From: Tardiphaga sp.
GTDB taxonomy: Bacteria > Pseudomonadota > Alphaproteobacteria > Rhizobiales > Xanthobacteraceae
DNA length: 9,518 bases
Assembly (NCBI GenBank): GCA_028290765.1
Contig: JAQGJF010000860.1
Location: 1-9,518, forward strand
Reading direction: 5' to 3'
Shown here: in pieces, positions 1 through 5,582 of the stretch
Layout of the letters: the number at the start of each line of letters is the position of its first letter
Numbering within the stretch: the first letter of the stretch is position 1
Made by a program: the position numbers and the translations under genes
Notes under the pieces: model-generated
The model's input: the letters and a program-made list of their open reading frames with translations, nothing else
Database searches by the model: none
Told to the model about the DNA's origin: nothing

Positions 1-728
1 CGGCCGAATTGCGCAAGGCGGGCTTCGCCACCTTGACTTATGACAGTTTTGCCGCGCGCGGAACCACGGGCGCGGCCCTGCAGGGATCGCCAGGCTATCT
101 GCCGCCTGGCGTTGCGGACGCCTACGCCGCGCTGCGGTTTCTGTCGGGCGAGCGCCGGATCGACGCCGACCGCATCGCCATCATCGGCTTCTCGTACGGC
201 GGTGAAGTGGCGCATCTCGCGGCGTTCGAGACGCTGCGAGCGGCGCTCGATTCCGGAGCGGGCCGGTTTGCCGCGCATGTCGCGTTCTATCCCGGCGGGA
301 GTTTTGGCGCGACCGCCGAACCCGGCGCCTATACCGGCTCTCCGGTGCTGATGCTGCTCGGCGGAAAAGACGACAATTTGCCGGTGACAAAGATCGAGAA
401 TTATCTGGCCTACGCGCGCGCCGCGGGAACTCCGGCCCCGATCGAAACCGTGATCTACCCGGGCGCCACCCATGCATGGACGATTCCCGACCTCGGCACC
501 ACGCGCTTCTACCCGGACTATGTCAGCACAAAAAAATGTCCGCTCCTCCTGCTCGGGTCGAAGCGGCCGGCCTTGCTGATCGACGGCGAGGCGAAACCCT
601 TCGACCCGACCGTCTTCGGTGCGTGCGCCGCCGCGGCGCCCGGCTATTCGATGGGATTTGATGCGGCGGTTCGCGCCCAATCGATCACCGACGCGGTGCG
701 GTTTCTTCAGCGAAACCTGCAGCCGTAG
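1..728 (+). CDS. Dienelactone hydrolase family protein, 5'-truncated by window edge
   Basis: This is an alpha/beta-hydrolase of the dienelactone hydrolase family; the 5' end lies outside the window. The frame is already open at base 3. The TTG at base 9 is almost certainly internal, because the chain there reads as the middle of a Rossmann-like strand (AELRKAGFATLTYD). Numbering from that TTG, the nucleophile elbow GFSYGG puts the catalytic Ser at 62. The GGKDD motif gives the acid at Asp121 and GATHAW the base at His155, so the triad is complete and correctly ordered. Cys177 and Cys206 flank a C-terminal stretch (LLIDGEAKPF) and could form a disulphide, which would fit an exported enzyme, but any signal peptide would be off the window. 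The natural ester or lactone substrate is unknown. The gene ends with TAG and is convergent with the decarboxylase-family gene 42 bp away. The family call is firm; the substrate is open. Confidence 0.85.
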   Translation, partial: AELRKAGFATLTYDSFAARGTTGAALQGSPGYLPPGVADAYAALRFLSGERRIDADRIAIIGFSYGGEVAHLAAFETLRAALDSGAGRFAAHVAFYPGGSFGATAEPGAYTGSPVLMLLGGKDDNLPVTKIENYLAYARAAGTPAPIETVIYPGATHAWTIPDLGTTRFYPDYVSTKKCPLLLLGSKRPALLIDGEAKPFDPTVFGACAAAAPGYSMGFDAAVRAQSITDAVRFLQRNLQP

Positions 729-770
729 AATCGGTGGATCAACGCTCTTCTTTTGCGCGCGCCGGCGTGA

Positions 771-1178
771 TCAACCGGCTTTGCCGCCGGTCGGATCCAG
801 CGCTGCGGCCTCGCCGAATACTTCCGCGGCAATCCGCGTAGTCTCGATCGCAGCCGGGACGCCGCAATACATCGCCACCAGCATCAGCACGTCCTGTACC
901 TGCTCCTTGCTGCAGCCGTTCGCCAGCGCGCCCTTGGCGTGAACGCGGAATTCGGCGGGACGGTTGCTCGCCGCGGTGATGCCGAGCATCACCAGGCTGC
1001 GCATCTCGCCGGACAGGCCGGTGCGGCTCCAGACGTCGCCATAGACGTAGGCATTAATGACGTTCTGCAGCGGCGCGCCGAAACTGCCCGCCGCCTGCAT
1101 CCGCTTGTCGACGTCGGCCTCGCCGAACATCGCTTTGCGCAGCTTCAGCCCGCGCGCATACAGATCGCTGATGTTCAT
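771..1178 (-). CDS. Carboxymuconolactone decarboxylase (CMD) family protein
   Basis: This 135-residue cytoplasmic protein has the size and sequence pattern of the CMD fold (PcaC-like, all-helical, usually oligomeric). Conserved-looking features are the LSGEMRSL segment (Glu58, Arg60), His80 in EFRVHAKGAL, and MYCGVPAA around 103-110. The two cysteines (Cys89, Cys105) are far apart, so this is not an AhpD-type CxxC peroxidase-reductant protein. The start was set at the inner ATG (1178), which has a GGGAGG ribosome site 5 bases upstream. The ATG at 1193 would place that site inside the gene. It is transcribed divergently from the Bug-receptor operon, from a promoter carrying the same motif, so it probably serves the same pathway. 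It may be a true 4-carboxymuconolactone decarboxylase, but many family members act on other beta-keto or lactone acids, so the reaction is not assigned. Confidence 0.87.
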   Translation of the reverse strand: MNISDLYARGLKLRKAMFGEADVDKRMQAAGSFGAPLQNVINAYVYGDVWSRTGLSGEMRSLVMLGITAASNRPAEFRVHAKGALANGCSKEQVQDVLMLVAMYCGVPAAIETTRIAAEVFGEAAALDPTGGKAG

Positions 1179-1184
1179 GAAAGC

Positions 1185-1190
1185 CTCCCG
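1185..1190 (-). promoter_or_regulatory. Shine-Dalgarno site deciding the CMD-family start
   Basis: GGGAGG on the minus strand lies 6 bases before the ATG at 1178 (5 unpaired bases plus the adjoining C). It selects 1178 over the in-frame ATG at 1193. Confidence 0.8.
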
Positions 1191-1207
1191 CATCTGTTGG
1201 GGGTGAG

Positions 1208-1221
1208 TTTATACGGTCAAA
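1208..1221 (+). promoter_or_regulatory. Putative operator half of a divergent pair (left copy)
   Basis: The motif TTTATACGGTCAAA is repeated in inverted orientation at 1284-1297, with one mismatch in 14. Each copy is itself an imperfect dyad centred on CG, with TTT and AAA ends, as expected for a dimeric winged-helix regulator. It covers the -10 box of the leftward promoter, so binding here would repress it. The likely ligand-responsive regulator is the GntR/HutC protein encoded at 4167-4916. That assignment is inferred from gene context. Confidence 0.5.
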
Positions 1222-1236
1222 CCTGTTCCGACTCAA
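1208..1236 (-). promoter_or_regulatory. Predicted leftward sigma70-type promoter of the CMD-family gene
   Basis: Read on the minus strand, a TTGAGT -35 box (1236-1231) and a TATAAA -10 box (1213-1208) are separated by 17 bp. Transcription would begin near 1201, about 23 bases before the ATG at 1178. The -10 box lies inside the 14-bp motif at 1208-1221. This is prediction from sequence only. Confidence 0.55.
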
Positions 1237-1269
1237 TCGCCCATAACCTTGAAAAATCAAGTCGCTCAC

Positions 1270-1297
1270 TTGCATCGAGCTTATTTGTCCGTATAAA
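1270..1297 (+). promoter_or_regulatory. Predicted rightward sigma70-type promoter of the Bug/dehydrogenase operon
   Basis: A TTGCAT -35 box (1270-1275) is followed after 16 bp by a TATAAA -10 box (1292-1297). Transcription would start near 1304, leaving a leader of about 40 bases before the ATG at 1345. The -10 box lies inside the 14-bp motif at 1284-1297, mirroring the leftward promoter. Confidence 0.55.
1284..1297 (-). promoter_or_regulatory. Putative operator half of a divergent pair (right copy)
   Basis: On the minus strand this reads TTTATACGGACAAA, matching the left copy at 13 of 14 positions. Ten of its 14 bases agree with its own reverse complement, so it is a better dyad than the left copy. 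The centres of the two copies are 76 bp apart. It overlaps the -10 box of the rightward promoter. Confidence 0.5.
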
Positions 1298-1303
1298 GTT
1301 TTG

Positions 1304-1328
1304 AAGAGATCCGAAAGAGATCCTTTCG
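1304..1328 (+). other. Leader with 9-bp direct repeat and small hairpin
   Basis: AAGAGATCC occurs at 1304-1312 and again at 1315-1323, an 11-bp period close to one helical turn. Overlapping it, CGAAAG (1312-1317) pairs with CTTTCG (1323-1328) across a 5-base loop, just upstream of the GGAGGA ribosome site (1335-1340). It might be a second binding site or a weak leader structure. It is short enough to be chance. Confidence 0.3.
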
Positions 1329-1344
1329 AGTTGCGGAGGACGAA

Positions 1345-2310
1345 ATGAAGCTGCGGTCAGGTTGGCTCGCCGGTCTGGTACTGCTCGGAATGCTCGGCGC
1401 GCCCGCTTTGGCGGCCGACGACGATTACCCGAAGCGGCAGATCAAAATCATCGTGCCGTTCCCGGCCGGCGCCGGACCGGACCAGGTCGCCCGCATGCTC
1501 GGCCAATATCTGCAGGACGCCTGGGGCCAGACCGTCGTGATCGAAAATCGCGCCGGCGCATTGGGCAGCATCGGCGCCCAGGAAGTCGCGCGCAGCGCGC
1601 CGGACGGCTACACGCTGCTGATGGGCACCAACACCACCCAGGCGGCCAATGTCGCGATGCTGAAGAACCTGCCCTACGATCCGGCCAAGGATTTCGCGCC
1701 GATCATCCGCACCATCACCACCGCAATGGTGCTGGTGGTGAAGCCGGATTTCCCGGCCAAGGACCTGCCGCAGTTCATGGAATATGCCAAGAGCCATCCC
1801 AGCATGACCGGCGGCTACGGCTCCGGCGCGTCGCAGATCTCGGTCGCGCAACTGCAGGCCCGCGGCGGCGTATCGATCGCCGCGGTGTCCTATCGCGGCG
1901 TGCCGCAGGCCGTCACCGACGTGATCGGCGGCACCATCGACCTCGCCTTTGCCGATTTCTCACTGGCGATCCCGCAAATGCAGGGCGGCACGCTGCGCGG
2001 CATCGGCATCACCTCGCCGAAACGCAACGAGTTGACGCCGGATCTGCCGTCGCTCGCCGAAGCGATGCCGGGATTCGAGGCCACGATCTGGTACGGCCTG
2101 CTGGCGCCCGCCGGCACGCCGGCACCGATCGTCGACAGGATCTACGCCGAGAGCGAGAAATTCCTGTCGATGCCGGCGACGCGGAAAAAGCTCGCCGATG
2201 TCGGCGTCATCGTCTCGACCCAGAAGCCGGACGAATTCAGCGCCTTCATCCGCAGCGAGATCACGCGCTGGACAGCGGACGCCAAGGCCGCCGGCATCGA
2301 AGCGAAATAG
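1345..2310 (+). CDS. Bug-family (TctC-type) periplasmic solute-binding protein
   Basis: This 321-residue protein is a Bug/TctC-type receptor, a family that captures carboxylates in the periplasm for tripartite tricarboxylate transporters. The N-terminus is a signal peptide: KLR, a hydrophobic run to about residue 20, and cleavage after ALA at 23. Family hallmarks follow in order: IIVPFPAGAGPD (about 35-46), VIENRAGALGSIGAQ (about 59-73) and the APDGYTLLMG segment (about 80-90). The usual C-terminal pattern of GxxAPAGTPAPIVDRI is also present. The length is typical. The start is supported by GGAGGA 4 bases upstream of the ATG. It is the first gene of a four-gene operon. No tctA or tctB membrane genes are nearby, so it is an orphan receptor, which is very common for Bug proteins in Bradyrhizobium and Bordetella-like genomes. 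The ligand is unknown; a sugar acid or other carboxylate would suit the downstream dehydrogenases. Confidence 0.93.
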   Translation: MKLRSGWLAGLVLLGMLGAPALAADDDYPKRQIKIIVPFPAGAGPDQVARMLGQYLQDAWGQTVVIENRAGALGSIGAQEVARSAPDGYTLLMGTNTTQAANVAMLKNLPYDPAKDFAPIIRTITTAMVLVVKPDFPAKDLPQFMEYAKSHPSMTGGYGSGASQISVAQLQARGGVSIAAVSYRGVPQAVTDVIGGTIDLAFADFSLAIPQMQGGTLRGIGITSPKRNELTPDLPSLAEAMPGFEATIWYGLLAPAGTPAPIVDRIYAESEKFLSMPATRKKLADVGVIVSTQKPDEFSAFIRSEITRWTADAKAAGIEAK

Positions 2311-2314
2311 ACCG

Positions 2315-3205
2315 ATGGATTCGGACGTGCCGATCGGAATCATTGGACTGGGCCTGATGGGCACCGCGCTGTCCCAGCGGCTGATCGACGCCGGGCTTGC
2401 GGTGCTGGGCTTCGACATCGATCCCGCACGTTGCGAAACGCTTCAAGCGAACGGCGGTTGTGCCGCGCACTCGGCTCAGGAGGTCTTCGGGCGCTGCCGC
2501 GCGATCGTCGTTGCGGTTTACGATGGAGCACAGGCCAGAGCGCTGTTCGGCGAATTTTCGAAGCCATCGCTCAAAACCGGCCCGGTCGTGATCTGCACCA
2601 CGACCTGCGCGCCCGACGAAGTCGCACGGCTCGCCGATCACGCGGCCAAGGCGGGATGGCTTTTCGTGGAGGCTCCGATCTCCGGCACCAGCGCCGAGGT
2701 GCATGACGGTAGTGCAACGGCGCTGGTGGCCGGCGATCCCGACGCCATCGAAGCGGCGAACCCGCTGCTCGCCATTCTCTGTCCGCGCATGATCCGCGTC
2801 GGCCATATCGGCGACGCCAGCCGCACCAAGCTCGCGATCAACCTCGTGCTGCAGAACAACCGCGCCGCGCTGGCGGAGGGAATTGCCTTTGCCGAACGGC
2901 TGGGGCTCGATGGCCACGCCTTCCTCGAAGCGGCGCGCGCTTCCGCTGCCTATTCGAGCGTCATGGACACCAAGGGGACCAAAATGCTGGCGCGGGATTT
3001 CCGGCCGCAATCGCATATTTCGCAAACCCTGAAGGATGCCGAGCTGATTTTGCAACAAGCCCGGCAACACGGCCTGCATCTGCCGATGACCACAACGCAG
3101 GCCGACCTGCTGCGCGCGGCCATTGCGCTGGAGGGCCCGGCCAGCGACAGTTCGGCGGTGATCGAGGCGATCCGGCGCCCATTATCAAGCAAGGTTGATC
3201 GATGA
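2315..3205 (+). CDS. NAD(P)-dependent beta-hydroxyacid dehydrogenase (3-hydroxyisobutyrate dehydrogenase family)
   Basis: This 296-residue oxidoreductase has the order typical of the family. An N-terminal Rossmann domain carries IGIIGLGLMG (GxGxxG at 11-16). A substrate loop EAPISGT lies at 119-125. The catalytic Lys172 in TKLAIN is followed by Asn176, and an all-helical C-terminal domain ends the protein. Such enzymes oxidise 3-hydroxyacids (hydroxyisobutyrate, tartronate semialdehyde reduction, gluconate-like acids) with NAD or NADP. The loop after SG reads TSAEVHDG rather than the common GGxxGAxxG, which may change the substrate. The open frame extends upstream to 2198, but those 39 residues overlap the receptor gene and are low-complexity, so the ATG at 2315, just before the Rossmann strand, is preferred. 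It lies 4 bases after the previous stop with only a weak ribosome site, which suggests translational coupling. Its TGA overlaps the next ATG (ATGA). Confidence 0.9.
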   Translation: MDSDVPIGIIGLGLMGTALSQRLIDAGLAVLGFDIDPARCETLQANGGCAAHSAQEVFGRCRAIVVAVYDGAQARALFGEFSKPSLKTGPVVICTTTCAPDEVARLADHAAKAGWLFVEAPISGTSAEVHDGSATALVAGDPDAIEAANPLLAILCPRMIRVGHIGDASRTKLAINLVLQNNRAALAEGIAFAERLGLDGHAFLEAARASAAYSSVMDTKGTKMLARDFRPQSHISQTLKDAELILQQARQHGLHLPMTTTQADLLRAAIALEGPASDSSAVIEAIRRPLSSKVDR

Positions 3206-4170
3206 TTCATGCAGCAATTGCCGGTCTCGGCCGCTGGGGCCGCGCCCTCACCGAGGCCGCCGCCGGCCATGACCGGTTGAAGCTCATCCGCGCGGTCGAA
3301 CCGGCCATGGACGGCGCGCGCGATTTTTCTACCCAACATCAGCTCGACCTGACCGACAATCTGGAGGCCGTGCTGGCGGACTCTCGGATCGATGCGGTGC
3401 TGTTGGCGACGCCGCATTCGCTGCATCCGGCGCAGGTGATCGCCTGCGCCGCCGCGCGCAAGCAGGTGTTCTGCGAGAAGCCGCTGGCGCTGCACCGCGC
3501 CGATGCCGCGCGCATGTTCGAGGCCTGCCGCCAAGCAGGGGTGACGCTCGCGGTCGGGCACAATCGCCGGTTCTGGCCGGCGATGCGCGCGCTGCGCGAA
3601 ATCGCCGCCAGCGGCGAACTCGGCACGATGCTGCACATCGAAGGTCACAACAGCAATGAGAACTCGCAAATCATCACCGCCGGCTGGCGGCTGTCGCCGG
3701 AGGAATCGCCGGGCGGCGGACTGACCGGTGCCGGGCTGCATGTGCTCGACGGCTTCGTCAGCATGCTGGGACCGGTGCGCCGCGTCTATGCGCAACTGAC
3801 GTCACGCGAAGCAGGACCGCCGCCGCTCGATACCTCGGTGCTGGCGCTGGAATTTTGCAATGGCGTCACCGGGACATTGTCGACGGTGCGGGCGACACCA
3901 TTTTACTGGCGCGTTCATTTGTTCGGCACGCAGGGTTCCGCCGAAGTGCTCGATGAAGCGACGCTGGTGCTGCGCAAATCGGGCAGCAAGCCGCAGCAGA
4001 CCATTTATCCGACCATCGACACGCTGCGCGCCGAGCTCGACGCCTTTGCCGACAGCGTCGAGCACCGGCGCCCGTTCCCGGTGCCGGAAGCCGATGTGCT
4101 GGCGACCTTGTCGGCATTCGAGGCCGCGCTGCGATCGATGCAGACCAACGTCCCGGTTGCCTGCGAATGA
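3202..4170 (+). CDS. Gfo/Idh/MocA-family oxidoreductase
   Basis: This 322-residue NAD(P)-dependent enzyme belongs to the family that oxidises or epimerises sugars, inositols and related polyols. The N-terminal Rossmann motif is AGLGRWG (Gly8, Gly10, Gly13). The catalytic signature CEKPLAL places Lys93, and GHNRRF places His120. The C-terminal alpha/beta domain begins near 125. The segment GGGLTGAGLHVLDGF carries His180 and Asp183, but the position four residues before the His, Asp in Bacillus inositol dehydrogenase, is Gly176 here. The start overlaps the previous stop as ATGA and has AAGG 7 bases upstream. The end overlaps the regulator start in the same way. Together with the preceding dehydrogenase it suggests a short oxidative route for a sugar-like acid. 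Family certain, substrate unknown. Confidence 0.92.
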   Translation: MIHAAIAGLGRWGRALTEAAAGHDRLKLIRAVEPAMDGARDFSTQHQLDLTDNLEAVLADSRIDAVLLATPHSLHPAQVIACAAARKQVFCEKPLALHRADAARMFEACRQAGVTLAVGHNRRFWPAMRALREIAASGELGTMLHIEGHNSNENSQIITAGWRLSPEESPGGGLTGAGLHVLDGFVSMLGPVRRVYAQLTSREAGPPPLDTSVLALEFCNGVTGTLSTVRATPFYWRVHLFGTQGSAEVLDEATLVLRKSGSKPQQTIYPTIDTLRAELDAFADSVEHRRPFPVPEADVLATLSAFEAALRSMQTNVPVACE

Positions 4171-4916
4171 CCGACAAGCCGCGCAAATCGACGCGCTACC
4201 GCGATATCGCCGCCGAGCTGCAGAAGGAAATCCGGCTCGGCACCTATCCCATCGGCGAGTTGCTGCCGATCGAGACCGAGCTGATGGCGCGATTTGCCGC
4301 CAGCCGCCAGACCGTGCGCGAGGCGCTGCGGATCGTCACCGAACAGGGCCTGATCGTGCGCCGCGCCGGCCTCGGTTCGGTGGTGATCGCGACCGAGCCG
4401 CCGGTTTTGTTCACCCACAGCGTCAAGTCGCTGAACGAATGGCTGCGTTATTCCAACGAAACCTATCGCCAGGTGGTGCAGAGCCGCGACGTCACCGCCG
4501 ACCGCAAGCTCGCGACGATGCTGAAATGCGAGCCCGGCAAGCACTGGTTCCTGATCGAATCGATCCGCCGCGCCGACGCCTTCGCCGAACCGCTCGGCTG
4601 GACCGAAATCTACGTGCTGCGCAAATTCGCCGGCGTCATCGAACGCCGCGACCACGGCCGCGCCCCGGTGCACGAACAGATCGCCAAAATGTACGGCCAG
4701 ACCATCGAATATGCCCAGCTCGAAGTCTTCGCGCGCGGCATGCCGGCAAAGATGGCCAAGCACCTCAAAGTCAAGCCGGGCTCGCCGGCACTGACGATGG
4801 TGCGCCGCTATTACGGCCAGCGCGAAGAACTGTTCGAGGTGACCATCACGACGCATCCGGAGGGGCGGTATACATATTCGATGGATATGCAGCGGTCGCT
4901 GCGGCCGAGGGTGTAG
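4167..4916 (+). CDS. GntR-family transcriptional regulator, HutC/UTRA subfamily
   Basis: This 249-residue protein has an N-terminal winged helix (about 10-78) with the GntR pattern YRDIAAELQKEI, then PSE-like LLPIETELM, and recognition helix SRQTVREAL at 46-54. The remainder (about 85-245) is a UTRA ligand-binding domain ending in the usual run of YTYSMDMQRS. HutC-type proteins generally repress catabolic operons and release DNA on binding a pathway metabolite. The gene is last in the operon, joined by an ATGA overlap and with a poor ribosome site, so it is probably autoregulated from the promoter before 1345. The candidate operator is the pair of inverted 14-bp motifs at 1208-1221 and 1284-1297. 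The effector is unknown. Confidence 0.92.
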   Translation: MTDKPRKSTRYRDIAAELQKEIRLGTYPIGELLPIETELMARFAASRQTVREALRIVTEQGLIVRRAGLGSVVIATEPPVLFTHSVKSLNEWLRYSNETYRQVVQSRDVTADRKLATMLKCEPGKHWFLIESIRRADAFAEPLGWTEIYVLRKFAGVIERRDHGRAPVHEQIAKMYGQTIEYAQLEVFARGMPAKMAKHLKVKPGSPALTMVRRYYGQREELFEVTITTHPEGRYTYSMDMQRSLRPRV

Positions 4917-4950
4917 GTCTGCTCTGCGTCGATGCGACGATGCGAGCCTA

Positions 4951-5074
4951 CTCCCCTCCCCCTTGCGGGGTAGATTCGAGCGGAGCTCGAATCCGGGTCG
5001 GGGGTGGGGGTGTTGCGAAGACAGCGCTTGTGGCTACCCCCCACCCCGACCCTCCTCCGCAAGGGGGGAGGGAG
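4951..5074. repeat. Cruciform-like intergenic repeat element, copy A
   Basis: This GC-rich inverted-repeat element fills most of the 176-bp gap between the convergent regulator and yciI-like genes. The outer arms are C-rich then CTTGCGGGG (4951-4970), against the G-rich reverse complement at 5053-5074. A side hairpin ATTCGAGC/GCTCGAAT (4974-4981 with 4985-4992, 3-base loop) is perfect. Inner arms at 4995-5011 and 5036-5052 match at 15 of 17 bases. The loop (5012-5035) has no obvious gene. The whole could form a multi-branched RNA or DNA structure and may act as a two-way terminator. It resembles palindromic repeats scattered in Bradyrhizobium-type genomes; copy number elsewhere cannot be seen here. 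Confidence 0.85.
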
Positions 5075-5092
5075 AAGCAAGAGCGCGCGTCC

Positions 5093-5380
5093 TTACCCCT
5101 GCCTTCTTATAAACCCCGTGATCGTGACTTTCTCCCAGATATCAGCCTTGAAAAACGGATCGGCAGCATTGAACCGTACCACCGTGGCGCGATCCGGCGC
5201 GTCGATCAAAAAAAGGCTGCCGATCATGGTCTCGCCGTCATCGCCGGTCAGCGGCCCGGACATCACGATCTTGACGCCATGCGGGCTGGTGTCGGACAGG
5301 AACGCCTTGTGGGCGTCGTAATTCGCCAGCCGTTTTGGCAAGGCGCTCGGTCGGTCGAGGGCATGAAGGACAAACAGCAC
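5093..5380 (-). CDS. YciI-like (YCII domain) small protein
   Basis: This 95-residue protein has the YCII fold pattern. It opens with a LFVLHALDRP strand (His6, Asp9). RLANYDAHKAFL follows (Asp22, His24), then MSGPL at 40-44, and finally GSLFLIDAPDRATVVRFNAADPF, the most typical family segment. Its function is not established; family members include enzyme-like and fused domains thought to use a His-Asp pair. The GTG at 5380 was chosen because the domain begins right there and an AAGGGA ribosome-like site lies 8 bases upstream. An ATG at 5446 in the same frame would add 22 non-conserved residues and lies inside the repeat at 5437-5542. It follows the ABC-transporter binding-protein gene on the same strand, about 200 bases downstream and separated by that repeat, so shared transcription is uncertain. 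Confidence 0.82.
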   Translation of the reverse strand: MLFVLHALDRPSALPKRLANYDAHKAFLSDTSPHGVKIVMSGPLTGDDGETMIGSLFLIDAPDRATVVRFNAADPFFKADIWEKVTITGFIRRQG

Positions 5381-5436
5381 GATGGTTTTCCCTTTTGGGA
5401 TGTTTATCTGGAATCGGAAACGCCGGAGTTCGGCCA

Positions 5437-5542
5437 CCTCTCCCATAGGGAGAGGTCGGATCGCGCAGCGATCCGGGTGAGGGGTTACAGCCTATCGATA
5501 GGTCGTAACCCCTCACCCCAACCCTCTCCCTATGGGAGAGGG
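5437..5542. repeat. Cruciform-like intergenic repeat element, copy B
   Basis: This is a nested palindromic element. Each end is its own hairpin: CCTCTCCC/GGGAGAGG at 5437-5455 and CCCTCTCCC/GGGAGAGGG at 5522-5542. The ends also pair with each other. Inside, GGATCGC/GCGATCC (5458-5464 with 5468-5474) forms a side hairpin. Perfect 14-bp inner arms (5475-5488 and 5505-5518) enclose the 12-bp palindrome CCTATCGATAGG (5491-5502). Its layout matches copy A at 4951-5074: outer arm, side hairpin, CCGGGT, then a G-rich inner arm. It is intergenic and of the RIME/REP-like kind frequent in rhizobia. It may attenuate transcription between the binding-protein and yciI-like genes. Confidence 0.9.
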
Positions 5543-5582
5543 AGCGCGCTTCCGTCGTTGCGAATGCTCCAGTTCAAATCAC

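Noticed and set aside
774..791. Small hairpin ACCGGC/GCCGGT at the end of the CMD-family gene as a terminator
   Set aside because: It lies inside the coding region, has only a 6-bp stem with a 6-base loop and no T tract.
1179..1193. ATG at 1193 as start of the CMD-family gene
   Set aside because: It would put the GGGAGG ribosome site inside the gene; the ATG at 1178 is correctly spaced from it.
2198..2314. Longer N-terminus for the beta-hydroxyacid dehydrogenase
   Set aside because: The extra 39 residues overlap the receptor gene, are low-complexity and precede the Rossmann strand that normally begins the family.
1362..2357. 331-codon plus-strand open frame overlapping the Bug receptor
   Set aside because: Arg/Gly/Ala-rich shadow in another frame. 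The receptor frame has a signal peptide and family motifs.
4951..5542. Possible CRISPR array or insertion sequence
   Set aside because: There are no regularly spaced direct repeats, no transposase and no target-site duplication visible; the elements are inverted-repeat intergenic repeats.
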